From positions 1 to 64,000 of the forward strand of contig DASVUX010000064.1 of the NCBI GenBank assembly GCA_036386835.1: 64,000 bases of DNA. Direction: 5' to 3'. Position numbers and translations under genes: made by a program. Under the pieces are notes generated by a model. The model had not been told where the DNA came from. It saw only the letters and a program-made list of their open reading frames with translations, and did no database searches. Shown piece by piece: positions 1-9,734 of this stretch; positions within the stretch are counted from its first letter, which is position 1; every line of letters starts with the position of its first letter. The stretch comes from 2-12-FULL-35-15 sp036386835 (GTDB taxonomy: Bacteria; Bacteroidota; Bacteroidia; 2-12-FULL-35-15).

Positions 1-2199
1 ATCTGGACAAGATTCTCAGGCTCAGGAACTATTTTAACGCCTTCATCACCTTCCAGTAGTGTTGCAGGCACTGCAGTGGGATCCAATGTTTTTGTATGGA
101 CGATCAGCAACGGTGTTTGCGCTTCATCGCATGATACAATGATTGTATTTGTTGACGCATTACCATCAACCGCATTTGCGGGCGCTGACCAGACAGTTTG
201 TATTTCGTCACCTTCTGCAATCCTTACCGGAAACAACCCATCGGTTGGAACGGGTATCTGGACCCTGGTTTCCGGAACCGGAACTATTGCAGCACCTGCT
301 TCTTTAAGCACAAATGTGAATGCTTTGTCGGTTGGTAACAACCAATTCAAATGGGAAATAAGCAACGGTACCTGCGCGTCATCTTCTGATATTGTTTCGG
401 TTTTTGTGGATGCACTGCCAGACCCTGCACTTGCCGGGCCGGACCAGGTGATTTGCATACTGAATCCCTCTTCGTCTTTTAATGCGACACAGGTAGTTAC
501 CGGTACCGGATCATGGTCTTTAATTACGGGGACCGGTGTGATTACCTCAGCTTCATCCCCTACATCTTCAGTTAATAGTTTGTCGGCAGGAATAAATTCA
601 TTTGCATGGACAGTGAGTAATGGTGTTTGTGCATCAGTCACAGATACAATGAATATCATGGTAGATGTGCTGCCATCCGTTTCATTGGCAGGATCAGATC
701 AAGCGATATGTATTTCCGAACCGGCAGTTTTTCTTAATGGAAATATACCCGCAATAGGTGTTGGAAGCTGGAACGTGGCAACCGGTGCAGGTGTGCTTAA
801 TAATCCTTTGCTAGCAGCTGCCACATATTCTTCTTTTAACCCTGGTGAAAACATCCTTGTATGGTCTGTATCAAATGGTGTTTGTCCTGCTTCCAATGAT
901 TCTGTTTCCGTTTTCATAGATGTATTGCCCAGTGTTTCATTTGCCGGTAACAACCAGCATGTCTGTGAATCATCCCCAATGACAACAGTTAATGCAAATC
1001 TACCTGCTGTCGGAACCGGTACATGGGCATTGGTCAGCGGTTCAGGGATAATTTCTTCCGCTATTTCTGCTTCAACAACAATTAGCGGGCTCGGATACGG
1101 GACCAATGTATTTAGCTGGACCATCACTAACGGGGTTTGTGCTTCCTCCGTTTCCACTTTAAATATTACTCTTGATACACTTCCAACGCAGGCAGTTGCA
1201 GGGCAGGATATCCGGTTATGCGAAACGGCAGGTTCAACTGTGCTGGCGGGAAATATTCCGGCTGTAGGCAGCGGAATATGGTCTGTGAATGGCAGCTCAC
1301 TAAATATACTGGATGTTTCCGCTCCAAATGCTTCTGTAAATATATTCAGTCCGGGCAGTAATGTTCTGAGCTGGACAATTTCAAACGGTGTTTGTCCGGC
1401 TTCGGTTTCTTCAATCAATCTCCTGGTGGATGCTTTACCAAGTCCGGCAAATGCAGGAACAGATAAAACTGTCTGTATCTCCGATCTGTCTGTCGCAATG
1501 AATGCAGCGGTTCCTGCTATAGGAACAGGTAGTTGGGCTCTATTGTCAGGACAGGGGAGCCTGGTTAACCTGTCTTCACCTGTTTCAGGTATTTCAGGTT
1601 TAGGTGCCGGGGAAAATATATTTGTATGGACAACAGCTAACGGTGTTTGTCCTTCCTCTTCGGATGATGTGGCAATCTATACTGATCAGTTGTCAGATAC
1701 TGCATTTGCAGGGGCTGATGTAATAACTGATCTGCCGTATGTTGAGCTCCAGGGGAATTTCCCTCAGCCGGGGAATGGCCAGTGGTCATTTGTTTCCGGA
1801 ACAGGAAACCTGGCTGTGAATGGAACCACCGCGATAGTGTCAGGATTAGCTGTTGGTGAGAATATTTTAACCTGGGAAATAAAAAACGGTGTATGCCCTG
1901 CAACCAGGGATGAAGTTATCATTACAATGAAACCATTTCCTATTCCTAACGGATTTACTCCGAATGGTGATGGGATCAATGATTATTATGTCATAAAGGC
2001 CCTCGAATATTATGGGCCTTCCAGCTTCAGTGTTTTCAACCGGTGGGGAAATATTGTTTACCGGAATGATGAATATAAGAATGAGTGGGATGGAAAGAAT
2101 AATTCCGGGGATAGGTTAACCGATGATACATATTATTATGTCCTCGAGGTAATGCCGGGCATGGAGTATAACGGCTTCATTGTGATCAAAACAAAGTAG
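1..2199 (+). CDS. Repeat adhesin with T9SS type B (CHU_C) C-terminal domain, 5' truncated
   Basis: The reading frame is open from base 1, so the N-terminus and signal peptide lie outside the window. The visible part is at least eight repeats of about 80-90 residues. Each has a Trp-rich core (such as FVWTISNGVC), a Cys, then an LP-x-A-x-AG-x-DQ-x-VC segment with a second Cys. The last ~95 residues (PNGFTPNGDGINDY, FNRWGNIVY, W-DGKNNSG, DDTYYYVLEV) form the gliding-motility-associated C-terminal domain. That domain is the T9SS type B signal for export to the cell surface. Type B cargo usually depends on a neighbouring PorP/SprF protein, and one starts 3 bp downstream. By family it is a surface adhesin of the SprB kind; its ligand cannot be told. 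Confidence 0.9.
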   Translation: MWTRFSGSGTILTPSSPSSSVAGTAVGSNVFVWTISNGVCASSHDTMIVFVDALPSTAFAGADQTVCISSPSAILTGNNPSVGTGIWTLVSGTGTIAAPASLSTNVNALSVGNNQFKWEISNGTCASSSDIVSVFVDALPDPALAGPDQVICILNPSSSFNATQVVTGTGSWSLITGTGVITSASSPTSSVNSLSAGINSFAWTVSNGVCASVTDTMNIMVDVLPSVSLAGSDQAICISEPAVFLNGNIPAIGVGSWNVATGAGVLNNPLLAAATYSSFNPGENILVWSVSNGVCPASNDSVSVFIDVLPSVSFAGNNQHVCESSPMTTVNANLPAVGTGTWALVSGSGIISSAISASTTISGLGYGTNVFSWTITNGVCASSVSTLNITLDTLPTQAVAGQDIRLCETAGSTVLAGNIPAVGSGIWSVNGSSLNILDVSAPNASVNIFSPGSNVLSWTISNGVCPASVSSINLLVDALPSPANAGTDKTVCISDLSVAMNAAVPAIGTGSWALLSGQGSLVNLSSPVSGISGLGAGENIFVWTTANGVCPSSSDDVAIYTDQLSDTAFAGADVITDLPYVELQGNFPQPGNGQWSFVSGTGNLAVNGTTAIVSGLAVGENILTWEIKNGVCPATRDEVIITMKPFPIPNGFTPNGDGINDYYVIKALEYYGPSSFSVFNRWGNIVYRNDEYKNEWDGKNNSGDRLTDDTYYYVLEVMPGMEYNGFIVIKTK

Positions 2200-2202
2200 A
2201 AG

Positions 2203-3093
2203 ATGCAAAGATTTTTACATATAATAATGTTTTCTTTAATAGGCATTACTGTCCAGGCGCAGCACGCGTTTCAATACAGCCAGTACTATTTTTCAGGTAT
2301 CCTGATCAACCCTGCGTATGCAGGCAGCCAGGGCGCCCTTAATTTTACCACTATCTACAGGAATCAATGGACTGGGATGGAAGGTGCGCCTGAAAATATC
2401 AGTATAGGTCTTCATTCACCATTGAGAAATGATAAAGTAAATGCAGGATTGATCTTTCTGAATAATAAATATGGGCTGACGTGTGAATCTCAATTCCTTG
2501 GTGTTTATGCCTATCGTTTAAAATTTAAGAAAAGCAGCTTGTCATTCGGCCTCCAGGCTGGGGTAAAGGCGCGAAAGAATGACTGGAGCAAAATAGAAAC
2601 TACTGAAGAAAATGATCCCTTGTTTGAAGGAAATGTGCAGAGAACATTGAACGGAACTGCAGGGTTTGGCATCTTTTATAAATCCGATAAGTTGTTTGCA
2701 GGAGTGTCCTCACCTGTGTTATACACGACCGAACAGAATTTTAGTTTCCAGTATTGCCCGGTAGTTTTTTCCGCAGGCCTCTTGCTGAAGATAAATGATA
2801 ATCTGAAGGTTCGACCTGCGGGGCTGGTTAAGTATATAAGCAATTCTCCGGTTGCGGCAGATATTTCCGCAGCGCTTTATATAAAAGAAATAATAGGTAT
2901 AGGGGCCGGTTACAGGAGTGAAGATGCGGTGTATGCCTTTACGGATATTAAGCTGAATGATCAGTTCAGTGCAGGATATAGCTATGATTATACTTTAAGC
3001 CCGTTAAACAATTATTCAAACGGCAGCCACGAGATAATGCTCCGGTACTTATTCAATTATAAGCTCAATGTTAAAAATCCAAGATATTTTTAA
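2203..3093 (+). CDS. PorP/SprF family T9SS outer-membrane protein
   Basis: 296 residues with a signal peptide ending near VQAQ, then the family opening QYSQYYFSGILINPAYAG and RNQWTGMEGAPE. The rest is alternating beta strands of an outer-membrane barrel, ending YLFNYKLNVKNPRYF. Length and N-terminal motifs fit PorP/SprF. In the SprB/SprF case the partner is needed to export or attach a type B cargo. The position directly after a CHU_C adhesin (3-bp gap) supports the same job here. Its stop is followed after one base by the next start, so the two are co-transcribed. Confidence 0.93.
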   Translation: MQRFLHIIMFSLIGITVQAQHAFQYSQYYFSGILINPAYAGSQGALNFTTIYRNQWTGMEGAPENISIGLHSPLRNDKVNAGLIFLNNKYGLTCESQFLGVYAYRLKFKKSSLSFGLQAGVKARKNDWSKIETTEENDPLFEGNVQRTLNGTAGFGIFYKSDKLFAGVSSPVLYTTEQNFSFQYCPVVFSAGLLLKINDNLKVRPAGLVKYISNSPVAADISAALYIKEIIGIGAGYRSEDAVYAFTDIKLNDQFSAGYSYDYTLSPLNNYSNGSHEIMLRYLFNYKLNVKNPRYF

Positions 3094-3094
3094 A

Positions 3095-4651
3095 ATGAGA
3101 TCGATAATCAGCTTGCTCCTTATCCTGGTATATTTGTCCGCTCAGTCCCAGGTAAAAGATTCTTTATCAGGGGAGTTTCAGGATAATTTTGAAGTTATTT
3201 CATTAAACATTAATACAGGGAATAATGAAATGCAGCCTTTCCTTTATGGCAAGACTCTGTATTTCTCTTCCTCCGGGCGCCAGTCGACAGGGATCACGTA
3301 TTCTGATCCTGATGGTCAAAGTAATTTTTATGATGTTTATACTTCAGAACGCATAGATTCAATCCGATTTTCCAAACCTTTATACTCAGGCAAGTGGAGT
3401 ACGGTGTTTAATGATGGGACAGTCGCCTTTAATTCAGAGAACAGCACAGTATTATATTCCTCCAATCAAAAGGACTTCGGATTCCTGGTGCGGTCTTCAA
3501 AGGTTCAGCAAAACCTTCGCCTTTATTATTCATTAAATAATAAAGGAAAGTGGTCCAAACCGGAAATGCTCCCTTTCTGCACGGGACCTTATTCTTATTG
3601 CAGCGGAGCCTTTTATAAGAATAATACAGTGGTTTTTGCTTCAGACATGCCGGGGGGAAAAGGAGGAATGGACCTCTATATCACAGAGTACAGGAATCAT
3701 TCATGGTCTGAACCGAAGAACCTGGGCGGCAGGATAAATACAAGCGGCAACGAACTGTTCCCGTTTGTCAATGAAAGTGGAATTCTCTATTTTTCTTCAG
3801 AAAGGAAAGGGGGATTTGGCGGCCTTGATATTTACTCGCTGAGCCTTGAAGACCTCGATGTCGCTGTGCCATTCCTGCTTGAACGGCCTATAAACAGTCC
3901 GGGTGATGACTTCGGGGTCTGGACCGACTCTCTGGGACTTACCGGGTATCTGAGCTCCGACAGATCAGGTGAGAAAAATGATGACATATTTTATTTCTAT
4001 AAGATCCTTCCGGAATTTAAAAAGGAGATCATTCCACAAACCAAATTCTGCTATACATTCTTCGAGGAATCAAGCACAATCGCTGCAGATACTGTAGGGC
4101 TCCAATATGAGTGGGATTTTGGCTCCGGAATAAAAAGGAAAGGGAGAGAAGTGGATCATTGCTTTAAGAAGCCCGGGATCTACCCGGTACAGCTGAATGT
4201 AATTGACCGGTCATCCGGGGAATTAATATACAATGACCTCAGTTATGACTTTATTGTGGAAGAACCTAAGCAGCTGAATATAATCTCTGCCGATTCGGTT
4301 CGGGCAGGCGAAGCATTATTATTAAATTCTTCAACATCAGTTATTGCCGGTTACTCGATAAAAAAGCACTACTGGGCTTTCGATGATGGCTGGTTCGCTA
4401 TTGGAACCGATGTCCGGCATAAATATTTTAAGAAAGGAACATATAATGTGAAGCTTGGTGTTTTGGCTGTGAACGATACAACAGGGAAAGAATCAACCTT
4501 TTATTCTATAAAAAAAATTGTGGTGCTTGAAAAATCCAAATCAACCGGTTATTTCGATACAAAACCGCAGGAAGACAAAGCCCCGATCTTTTATAGAAAA
4601 AGATATATTGAGTACGCAGTCAGCTTCTTTAAACCAGGCAATGATCAATAA
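3095..4651 (+). CDS. PD40 (WD40-like) repeat and PKD domain exported protein
   Basis: The frame can open at 3068, but the ATG at 3095 lies just past the upstream stop and gives a clean signal peptide (MRSIISLLLILVYLSAQSQ), so I take 3095. The N-terminal half has beta-propeller PD40 units (LYFSSSGRQ, FASDMPGGKGGMDLY, LYFSSERKGGFGGLDIY, YLSSDRSGEKNDDIFYF). The C-terminal half has two PKD-like folds (YEWDFGSG...KPGIYPVQL and YWAFDDGW...KKGTYNVKL). T9SS proteins of the PorE type pair PD40 repeats with an OmpA domain, which is absent here. It is probably a periplasmic or outer-membrane accessory of the upstream adhesin/SprF pair. This is inferred from the operon. Confidence 0.75.
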   Translation: MRSIISLLLILVYLSAQSQVKDSLSGEFQDNFEVISLNINTGNNEMQPFLYGKTLYFSSSGRQSTGITYSDPDGQSNFYDVYTSERIDSIRFSKPLYSGKWSTVFNDGTVAFNSENSTVLYSSNQKDFGFLVRSSKVQQNLRLYYSLNNKGKWSKPEMLPFCTGPYSYCSGAFYKNNTVVFASDMPGGKGGMDLYITEYRNHSWSEPKNLGGRINTSGNELFPFVNESGILYFSSERKGGFGGLDIYSLSLEDLDVAVPFLLERPINSPGDDFGVWTDSLGLTGYLSSDRSGEKNDDIFYFYKILPEFKKEIIPQTKFCYTFFEESSTIAADTVGLQYEWDFGSGIKRKGREVDHCFKKPGIYPVQLNVIDRSSGELIYNDLSYDFIVEEPKQLNIISADSVRAGEALLLNSSTSVIAGYSIKKHYWAFDDGWFAIGTDVRHKYFKKGTYNVKLGVLAVNDTTGKESTFYSIKKIVVLEKSKSTGYFDTKPQEDKAPIFYRKRYIEYAVSFFKPGNDQ

Positions 4652-4669
4652 ATTATAATATGAAATAAC

Positions 4670-5632
4670 ATGTACCTGAGGCTGCTTACATTTTTATTAA
4701 TCGGTTTAACAACCCTTGCCTCTGCGCAACAGGCCCCTTCCATGGAAGAAAATATTCCGTTCCTGTGTACGTTCAGTAAGGCTGCTGACAAAAGCTGGGG
4801 TGATGATGACAATATTCAGATCATTTTCTTCGTAATCCCCGCCACTGAAAAAAATCCTGTTTATATAAAAATATTCGACCCAAATACCGGGGGGAAATAC
4901 GATGAAGGACACGGGCCGTTCAATAGCAAAACCAAGTTTTCCGTTTTTGGAGGATTAGGAGCGCATTCTTCAAAAGATGCGAAGAAACACGATCCTGATG
5001 GAGATTTTAAGAGCGGTGTTCAGCTGGCAAGTAAAACCTTCGATCATGACCTTTCATTTGATGATAAATGGTATTCTATGGGCCCTTTTAATCCGGTGGA
5101 AGGTGAGCTGCAGCCGGATGTGGGGGGCTATGTGTTTAAAGTTGTTATAGAAGGGACTGAGGGGGATGATGGAAACCTTTACCGTTTGCTGTTATCTTCA
5201 GATAAAGTAGAAAATAAAGCTATTGAAGGCGGTAATATGTTCACCTATGAATATTCATTCCGGTTATCAGATGTTAAAAATTCAGTTTCGCATTTATATC
5301 CTTTCATCACTTCAAATCTTGTCGCTGTTAAAGTAAATGTGTTCGATTTTGATAACGATGGTACGATCAGGCTTGTTTCTGTGGCAAAGCGGGGAGAAGT
5401 GGCAAAAGCATCAGGTGATGCAGAGTGGACAGTTAATACCCATGAGGTTGTTGCACAGGAATTCAATACATCATTTGATATACAGTTTGTGAAGCAGAAG
5501 GATGCAAAAAACAATAATATAGTGGTGTTTATCACAAATCAATACAATCAGTCAATGCCTTTCTATACGAGCCCGATAGGAGGTATTCCGAAATATAAAT
5601 ACAAGATCGGTGTGAAGGTGGCGAATAAATAA
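4670..5632 (+). CDS. Secreted protein of unknown family in the T9SS operon
   Basis: 320 residues with a signal peptide (MYLRLLTFLLIGLTTLASAQ). I do not recognise the family. The mature part is beta-rich and acidic, with conserved-looking blocks (IKIFDPNTGGKYDEG, VFDFDNDGTIRLVSVAKRG, YTSPIGGIPKYKYKIGV). It has no cysteine pair, repeat or sorting domain that I can see. It sits 18 bp after the PD40/PKD gene and 5 bp before the SpoIIE phosphatase, so it belongs to this operon. It is probably exported to the periplasm or outer membrane; its function is unknown. Confidence 0.7.
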   Translation: MYLRLLTFLLIGLTTLASAQQAPSMEENIPFLCTFSKAADKSWGDDDNIQIIFFVIPATEKNPVYIKIFDPNTGGKYDEGHGPFNSKTKFSVFGGLGAHSSKDAKKHDPDGDFKSGVQLASKTFDHDLSFDDKWYSMGPFNPVEGELQPDVGGYVFKVVIEGTEGDDGNLYRLLLSSDKVENKAIEGGNMFTYEYSFRLSDVKNSVSHLYPFITSNLVAVKVNVFDFDNDGTIRLVSVAKRGEVAKASGDAEWTVNTHEVVAQEFNTSFDIQFVKQKDAKNNNIVVFITNQYNQSMPFYTSPIGGIPKYKYKIGVKVANK

Positions 5633-5637
5633 AGATC

Positions 5638-8600
5638 ATGCGTGCTATAAAAATTACCCTGGTATTACCTCTCTTATGTTTAAGCTCTCTTTACGCCCAA
5701 ATCTATAATTTCAGGGTGTATGGGGTAGATGAAGGGCTGCCGCAATCGTACGTTTATTCGATCTCTCAAACCAGCACTGGTTTTCTCAATGTATCAACGG
5801 GAGAAGGCTTCTGCTCTTTTGAAGGAAGTAAGTTTAAAGTGTTTACGATCCACAACGGCATCCAGGATAATTTCATCACCACCCATTACACCGATTCACG
5901 TAACATTTCCTGGCTTGGCCATTACCAGAAAGGTATCAGCTTTCAAAAGGATAATAAATTTTATAAGATCAGGCAGAGCACCGACCTCGCATCCAAGATC
6001 ACATGTATTACCGAGGATCCGCAAAAAAATATCTGGTTCAGTACTCAAAGTAAAGGAATCTTCAGGATTGATACAACCTACAGGATGGCTGCTGTCGATT
6101 CAAAAAATGAATCGGGCGCAAATGCCATCACTTTCGATAAAGACGGCCTTCTGTTCGAAGGATCGAACGATGGGCTGTTTATATATACTGTTGGCCGCAG
6201 CGGAAAAGTGATAACTCTCAAAAGCAACATGCCTGAATTCTCAGGGAAAGCTGTTAAGTCGATAGTTCCTGTTACCGCTAAAAGAGATGCCTTCTGGATA
6301 GCAATTGAAGATGAAGGAGTTTATGGCGTCAGTAAGAATGCTGATAACGGATACGAAATATTTATTAAGATCGGGCCGGAGCTTGGCCTGAAGGACTTCA
6401 ACCTGTCGGCCCTCTTCGTGGACCGAAAAGAAAACCTGTGGATCGCTGATTTCGGAGAAGGGGTGAGAAAGGTAACCTTTTACGAGCCGGGAAACCGTTC
6501 GGCATACAATGTTACACGGATAGATGACCATAACGGATTGCCTAACGGCTATATTCAATCCATCTTTGAGGATTTTGAAGGTAATATGTGGTTTGGCAGT
6601 TTCGGAGGCGGACTCATTGAAATGCCGCTTGAGAAATTTGCTTTCTTTGAAATGAAGAATGGACTTATCTACAAAAATTCTACCTGCATTTTTGTAGATA
6701 AAGAGGGCGTGTTTTGGGTTGGTAATGACAAGGGGCTTTTTCAGTATAATATTGAATCTGCGGAGTTAAGCAGGCAGTTTGATGCATCCTCCGGGTTTAT
6801 CACCGGTGAGGTGAGCGCACTTACCCAGGATAAATCGGGAACGATATGGATAGGAACACGTGAAAAGGGGGTTTTCACCTACGATAAGCGAAATAATAAA
6901 TTCCATAATTTCTCTGCGAAAAATAACCTCAGCACCCTGAATGTAAATTCAATTATTACTACGGCAGATAACAGGGTCGTTATTGCAACAACAGAAGGTG
7001 TGTTCTTTCATGATCTTGAAAATAAAAGCATAACTCACCTGACCACACTTGATGGCTTGCTGCATAATAATGTGGTTAAGATATTTGAAGATACCAAGAG
7101 AAGGATCTGGTTCTGTTCAAATGGAGCAGGGCCTTATTACATTGAGAACGGGGAATTCAACGTTTTTAATAACATCCCGGAATTAAAGTCCTTTAACATT
7201 ACTGCCATTTCGCAGGCAAGTGACGGAACAATCTGGATAGGAACTGAAGGTGACGGGGTTTTCAGTTATAATGAAAGGGGCGGGTTTATTAATTATAAGG
7301 TAAGTGAGGGATTGTTCTCTAATTATTGTTATTTTATCATAACGGATAAGAGCGGCAATATATGGTCAGGTCACAAGAACGGGCTAAGTTACAAGCCGGC
7401 CCATCTCAAAACGTTCAGGACTTACAGCAAAACAGACGGTTTATTGTTCACTGATTTCAACCGGAATTCCTGTTTCCGTGATATAAGCGGGAATCTCTGG
7501 TTTGGGACGGCCAATGGCTTAATAAAATATAATACGAATGGACAAAGCAGCGAACAATCGGAACCGAAAACGAACATCGCAGGGTTAATGTTCAACAAAA
7601 AATTCTTTACGCCTGATCAGCGGATTGAAGTCCCTTATGATGATTATGCCGTTAAAGTGGATTATATAGCCATATCATTTACGGATCCTGCGAAAGTGAA
7701 TTTTAAATACAGGCTTCTTGGCCAGGACACAGTATGGAGATATACAAATTCGAAATTCATGGAGTTCCCTAAACTCAATGATGGTGAATATACATTCCAG
7801 CTGATGGCAGCGAACAGTGATAATATCTGGAATACAACGCCTGCCCAGGTTAGTTTTGTGGTAAAGCCTCCCTACTGGAAAAAAGCCTGGTTCTATGTGA
7901 TGGTCGCATTATTCATCGTGTCTATTTCCTACTCGGTTACAAGGTACCGTACATTGTCGCTGTTGCAGACCAAGAGCCTGCTTGAGCAAACTGTTAATGA
8001 AAAAACCTTTCAGCTCCAGACAGAGAAAGCTACGGTAGAAAGGATCAAAGGCCAGCTCGAGTTGAAGAATAAGAACGTTACTGACAGCATCAATTATGCA
8101 CAGCGGATCCAGGAGTCGATACTTCCGACAAAAGAATCTATTTCTGCTGTTTTTAATAAGTCCTTTATATATTATAAGCCACGTGATATTGTAAGCGGTG
8201 ATTTTTACTGGTTTAATGAAACGCAGGACAGCTATGTGATTGCAGCTGTTGACTGCACAGGACATGGAGTTCCCGGGGCTTTTATGTCCCTTGTCGGTTC
8301 AACATTATTAAATGAGCTTGTCTCAAATAAAAAAATTACCAAACCATCCTCGATCCTGACCAAACTTAACTCTGCCATAATTAAAGTTTTAAGGCAGAAA
8401 GGAGATTACAATTCTTCCCATGACGGAATGGACATGGCCATCTGTTCCGTTAATAAAGAAATGACGAAGCTTACTTTCAGCGGTGCATTAAGACCCCTCT
8501 ATCATATAAGGAACGGGGTGCTTACGGAGCTTAAAGGAAACCCCTATTTTATTGGCGGTTATTATGAAGATATGCCTAAGACCTTTGTTGATGAAGAAAT

Positions 8601-8829
8601 AGATATCCGGGAAGGAGATTCCATTTATATATTTTCAGACGGATATGTAGATCAGTTTGGCGGAGAAAGCATGAAAAAGTTTTCTACAAAGCGATTTAAA
8701 GCATTGTTAGCTGAAATCTCTCATAAAGATATTAATGAGCAATACGACCTGATCGATCAGTCGTTCAGCGCCTGGAAGAAAAAGGAAGACCAGGTAGATG
8801 ATGTCCTTATAATCGGAATAAAATTCTAA
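5638..8829 (+). CDS. Membrane sensor: two-component-type propeller, Y_Y_Y domain and SpoIIE-type PP2C phosphatase
   Basis: 1063 residues. A signal peptide (1-20) leads into about 650 residues of propeller repeats (GLPQSYVYSISQ, ENLWIADFGEGV, GTIWIGTREKGV, GNLWFGTANGL). Then come a Y_Y_Y domain (about 700-765), one transmembrane helix (FYVMVALFIVSISYS), a coiled coil (about 795-840) and a cytoplasmic SpoIIE domain (about 855-1063). Phosphatase motifs are visible: SGDFYWF, AAVDCTGHGVPGAFMS, FSDGYVDQFGG and VDDVLIIG. The layout is that of hybrid two-component sensors with a serine/threonine phosphatase in place of a kinase. It would transmit a periplasmic signal by dephosphorylating a cytoplasmic target, perhaps an anti-sigma-type partner (inference). 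It ends the T9SS operon. Confidence 0.88.
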   Translation: MRAIKITLVLPLLCLSSLYAQIYNFRVYGVDEGLPQSYVYSISQTSTGFLNVSTGEGFCSFEGSKFKVFTIHNGIQDNFITTHYTDSRNISWLGHYQKGISFQKDNKFYKIRQSTDLASKITCITEDPQKNIWFSTQSKGIFRIDTTYRMAAVDSKNESGANAITFDKDGLLFEGSNDGLFIYTVGRSGKVITLKSNMPEFSGKAVKSIVPVTAKRDAFWIAIEDEGVYGVSKNADNGYEIFIKIGPELGLKDFNLSALFVDRKENLWIADFGEGVRKVTFYEPGNRSAYNVTRIDDHNGLPNGYIQSIFEDFEGNMWFGSFGGGLIEMPLEKFAFFEMKNGLIYKNSTCIFVDKEGVFWVGNDKGLFQYNIESAELSRQFDASSGFITGEVSALTQDKSGTIWIGTREKGVFTYDKRNNKFHNFSAKNNLSTLNVNSIITTADNRVVIATTEGVFFHDLENKSITHLTTLDGLLHNNVVKIFEDTKRRIWFCSNGAGPYYIENGEFNVFNNIPELKSFNITAISQASDGTIWIGTEGDGVFSYNERGGFINYKVSEGLFSNYCYFIITDKSGNIWSGHKNGLSYKPAHLKTFRTYSKTDGLLFTDFNRNSCFRDISGNLWFGTANGLIKYNTNGQSSEQSEPKTNIAGLMFNKKFFTPDQRIEVPYDDYAVKVDYIAISFTDPAKVNFKYRLLGQDTVWRYTNSKFMEFPKLNDGEYTFQLMAANSDNIWNTTPAQVSFVVKPPYWKKAWFYVMVALFIVSISYSVTRYRTLSLLQTKSLLEQTVNEKTFQLQTEKATVERIKGQLELKNKNVTDSINYAQRIQESILPTKESISAVFNKSFIYYKPRDIVSGDFYWFNETQDSYVIAAVDCTGHGVPGAFMSLVGSTLLNELVSNKKITKPSSILTKLNSAIIKVLRQKGDYNSSHDGMDMAICSVNKEMTKLTFSGALRPLYHIRNGVLTELKGNPYFIGGYYEDMPKTFVDEEIDIREGDSIYIFSDGYVDQFGGESMKKFSTKRFKALLAEISHKDINEQYDLIDQSFSAWKKKEDQVDDVLIIGIKF

Positions 8830-9036
8830 GTTCAAATCCCTCCATTCTGTTATCCTGAAATACGAAGTAGTGATGGTTTCACTCCACAGATTTTTAAATG
8901 GGTCGAAAGCCTTATGTAAGTAAATAAGGTATTCCAAGGTTTCCCGCATCCTTGGACGAACGAGGTATAGGTGTAACTTACCTGGAGCCACTCTGTCAAT
9001 AAACACAGTCCTCCGGCTTATAATACCAATCTTTTG

Positions 9037-9603
9037 TTATTCCGGCAAATATTCAAGGATCTCGCTTGGGTGGAGATAATTTATATTAATCTCTTTTCTT
9101 TCTTCAACGTAACCGGGGATACACCTGATGTAAATCGCGTGTTCAAGCAGCTCTTTTCCGAATCCATGAATAATTGCACCCATATCTGCAGCCTGTTCTA
9201 TTTTTTGCTGGAATGCAGGTAACATATAGCATGCTAAGAATTTTATCAGCTCTGACCTGTTCAGGGAGTTGTATTGTACCACGTGTGCGATCTCATGAGC
9301 GAGAACCCCCAGTTGTGCTTCTGTAGTCAGGTTTTTAAAAAGAGCATAAAACATGGGAGCTTTGGCATCTTCCAATAATGTTATAATGTATTCACGGTCA
9401 TACGGATGTGCAAGTATAGATCGGAAGGATGGGGCGGTGCCGTATGGCACAGGATGATTATTGGTCAGACAGAAAGTGATTCGTGTTTCCTTTAATTCAG
9501 GATAATGCGACAAAGCCGTCAAGATAACTTCTTCATATTTTTCGGGGATTTCTTTATGCCGGCCGAATTCATTTTTAAGCAATTCAAGTTCTTCAGGTTC
9601 CAT
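9037..9603 (-). CDS. Small zinc-dependent metalloprotease-like protein (HEXXH)
   Basis: 188 residues without a signal peptide. The HEIAH motif (VLAHEIAHVVQYN) and a downstream EQAADMGA segment give the HExxH...E-x-x-AD layout of gluzincin peptidases of the M48/ImmA kind. The N-terminus is helical and charged, and a DREYIITLLEDA stretch precedes the active site. It is probably a cytosolic zinc peptidase. Substrate and exact family are unknown, and the neighbours give no hint. The 207 bp between it and the T9SS operon hold no gene I can support. Confidence 0.7.
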   Translation of the reverse strand: MEPEELELLKNEFGRHKEIPEKYEEVILTALSHYPELKETRITFCLTNNHPVPYGTAPSFRSILAHPYDREYIITLLEDAKAPMFYALFKNLTTEAQLGVLAHEIAHVVQYNSLNRSELIKFLACYMLPAFQQKIEQAADMGAIIHGFGKELLEHAIYIRCIPGYVEERKEININYLHPSEILEYLPE

Positions 9604-9690
9604 AACACTTATAATTTAACCTGTACACTCAAAATTGGTGCTAGGTTAAATGTGGAATGATTTGGACGAAAGGATTGGACCTGAAGCAAT

Positions 9691-9721
9691 AAAAAAGGCT
9701 TGTCCCTCCCGGAACAAGCCT
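9691..9721 (-). terminator. Rho-independent terminator of the beta-helix gene
   Basis: On the minus strand an 8-bp stem (AGGCTTGT/ACAAGCCT, 9696-9703 and 9714-9721) with a G/C-rich loop is followed by six T. It lies 14 bp past the stop of the gene at 9735. Confidence 0.85.
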
Positions 9722-9734
9722 GATTATTATGTGA

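Noticed and set aside
699..1418. 239-residue open frame opposite the adhesin
   Set aside because: Antisense frame in repetitive Thr/Ser-rich coding sequence; the + frame has clear repeats and sorting domain.
8707..9006. 99-residue minus frame across the SpoIIE gene end
   Set aside because: Overlaps the conserved phosphatase C-terminus and has no recognisable motif.
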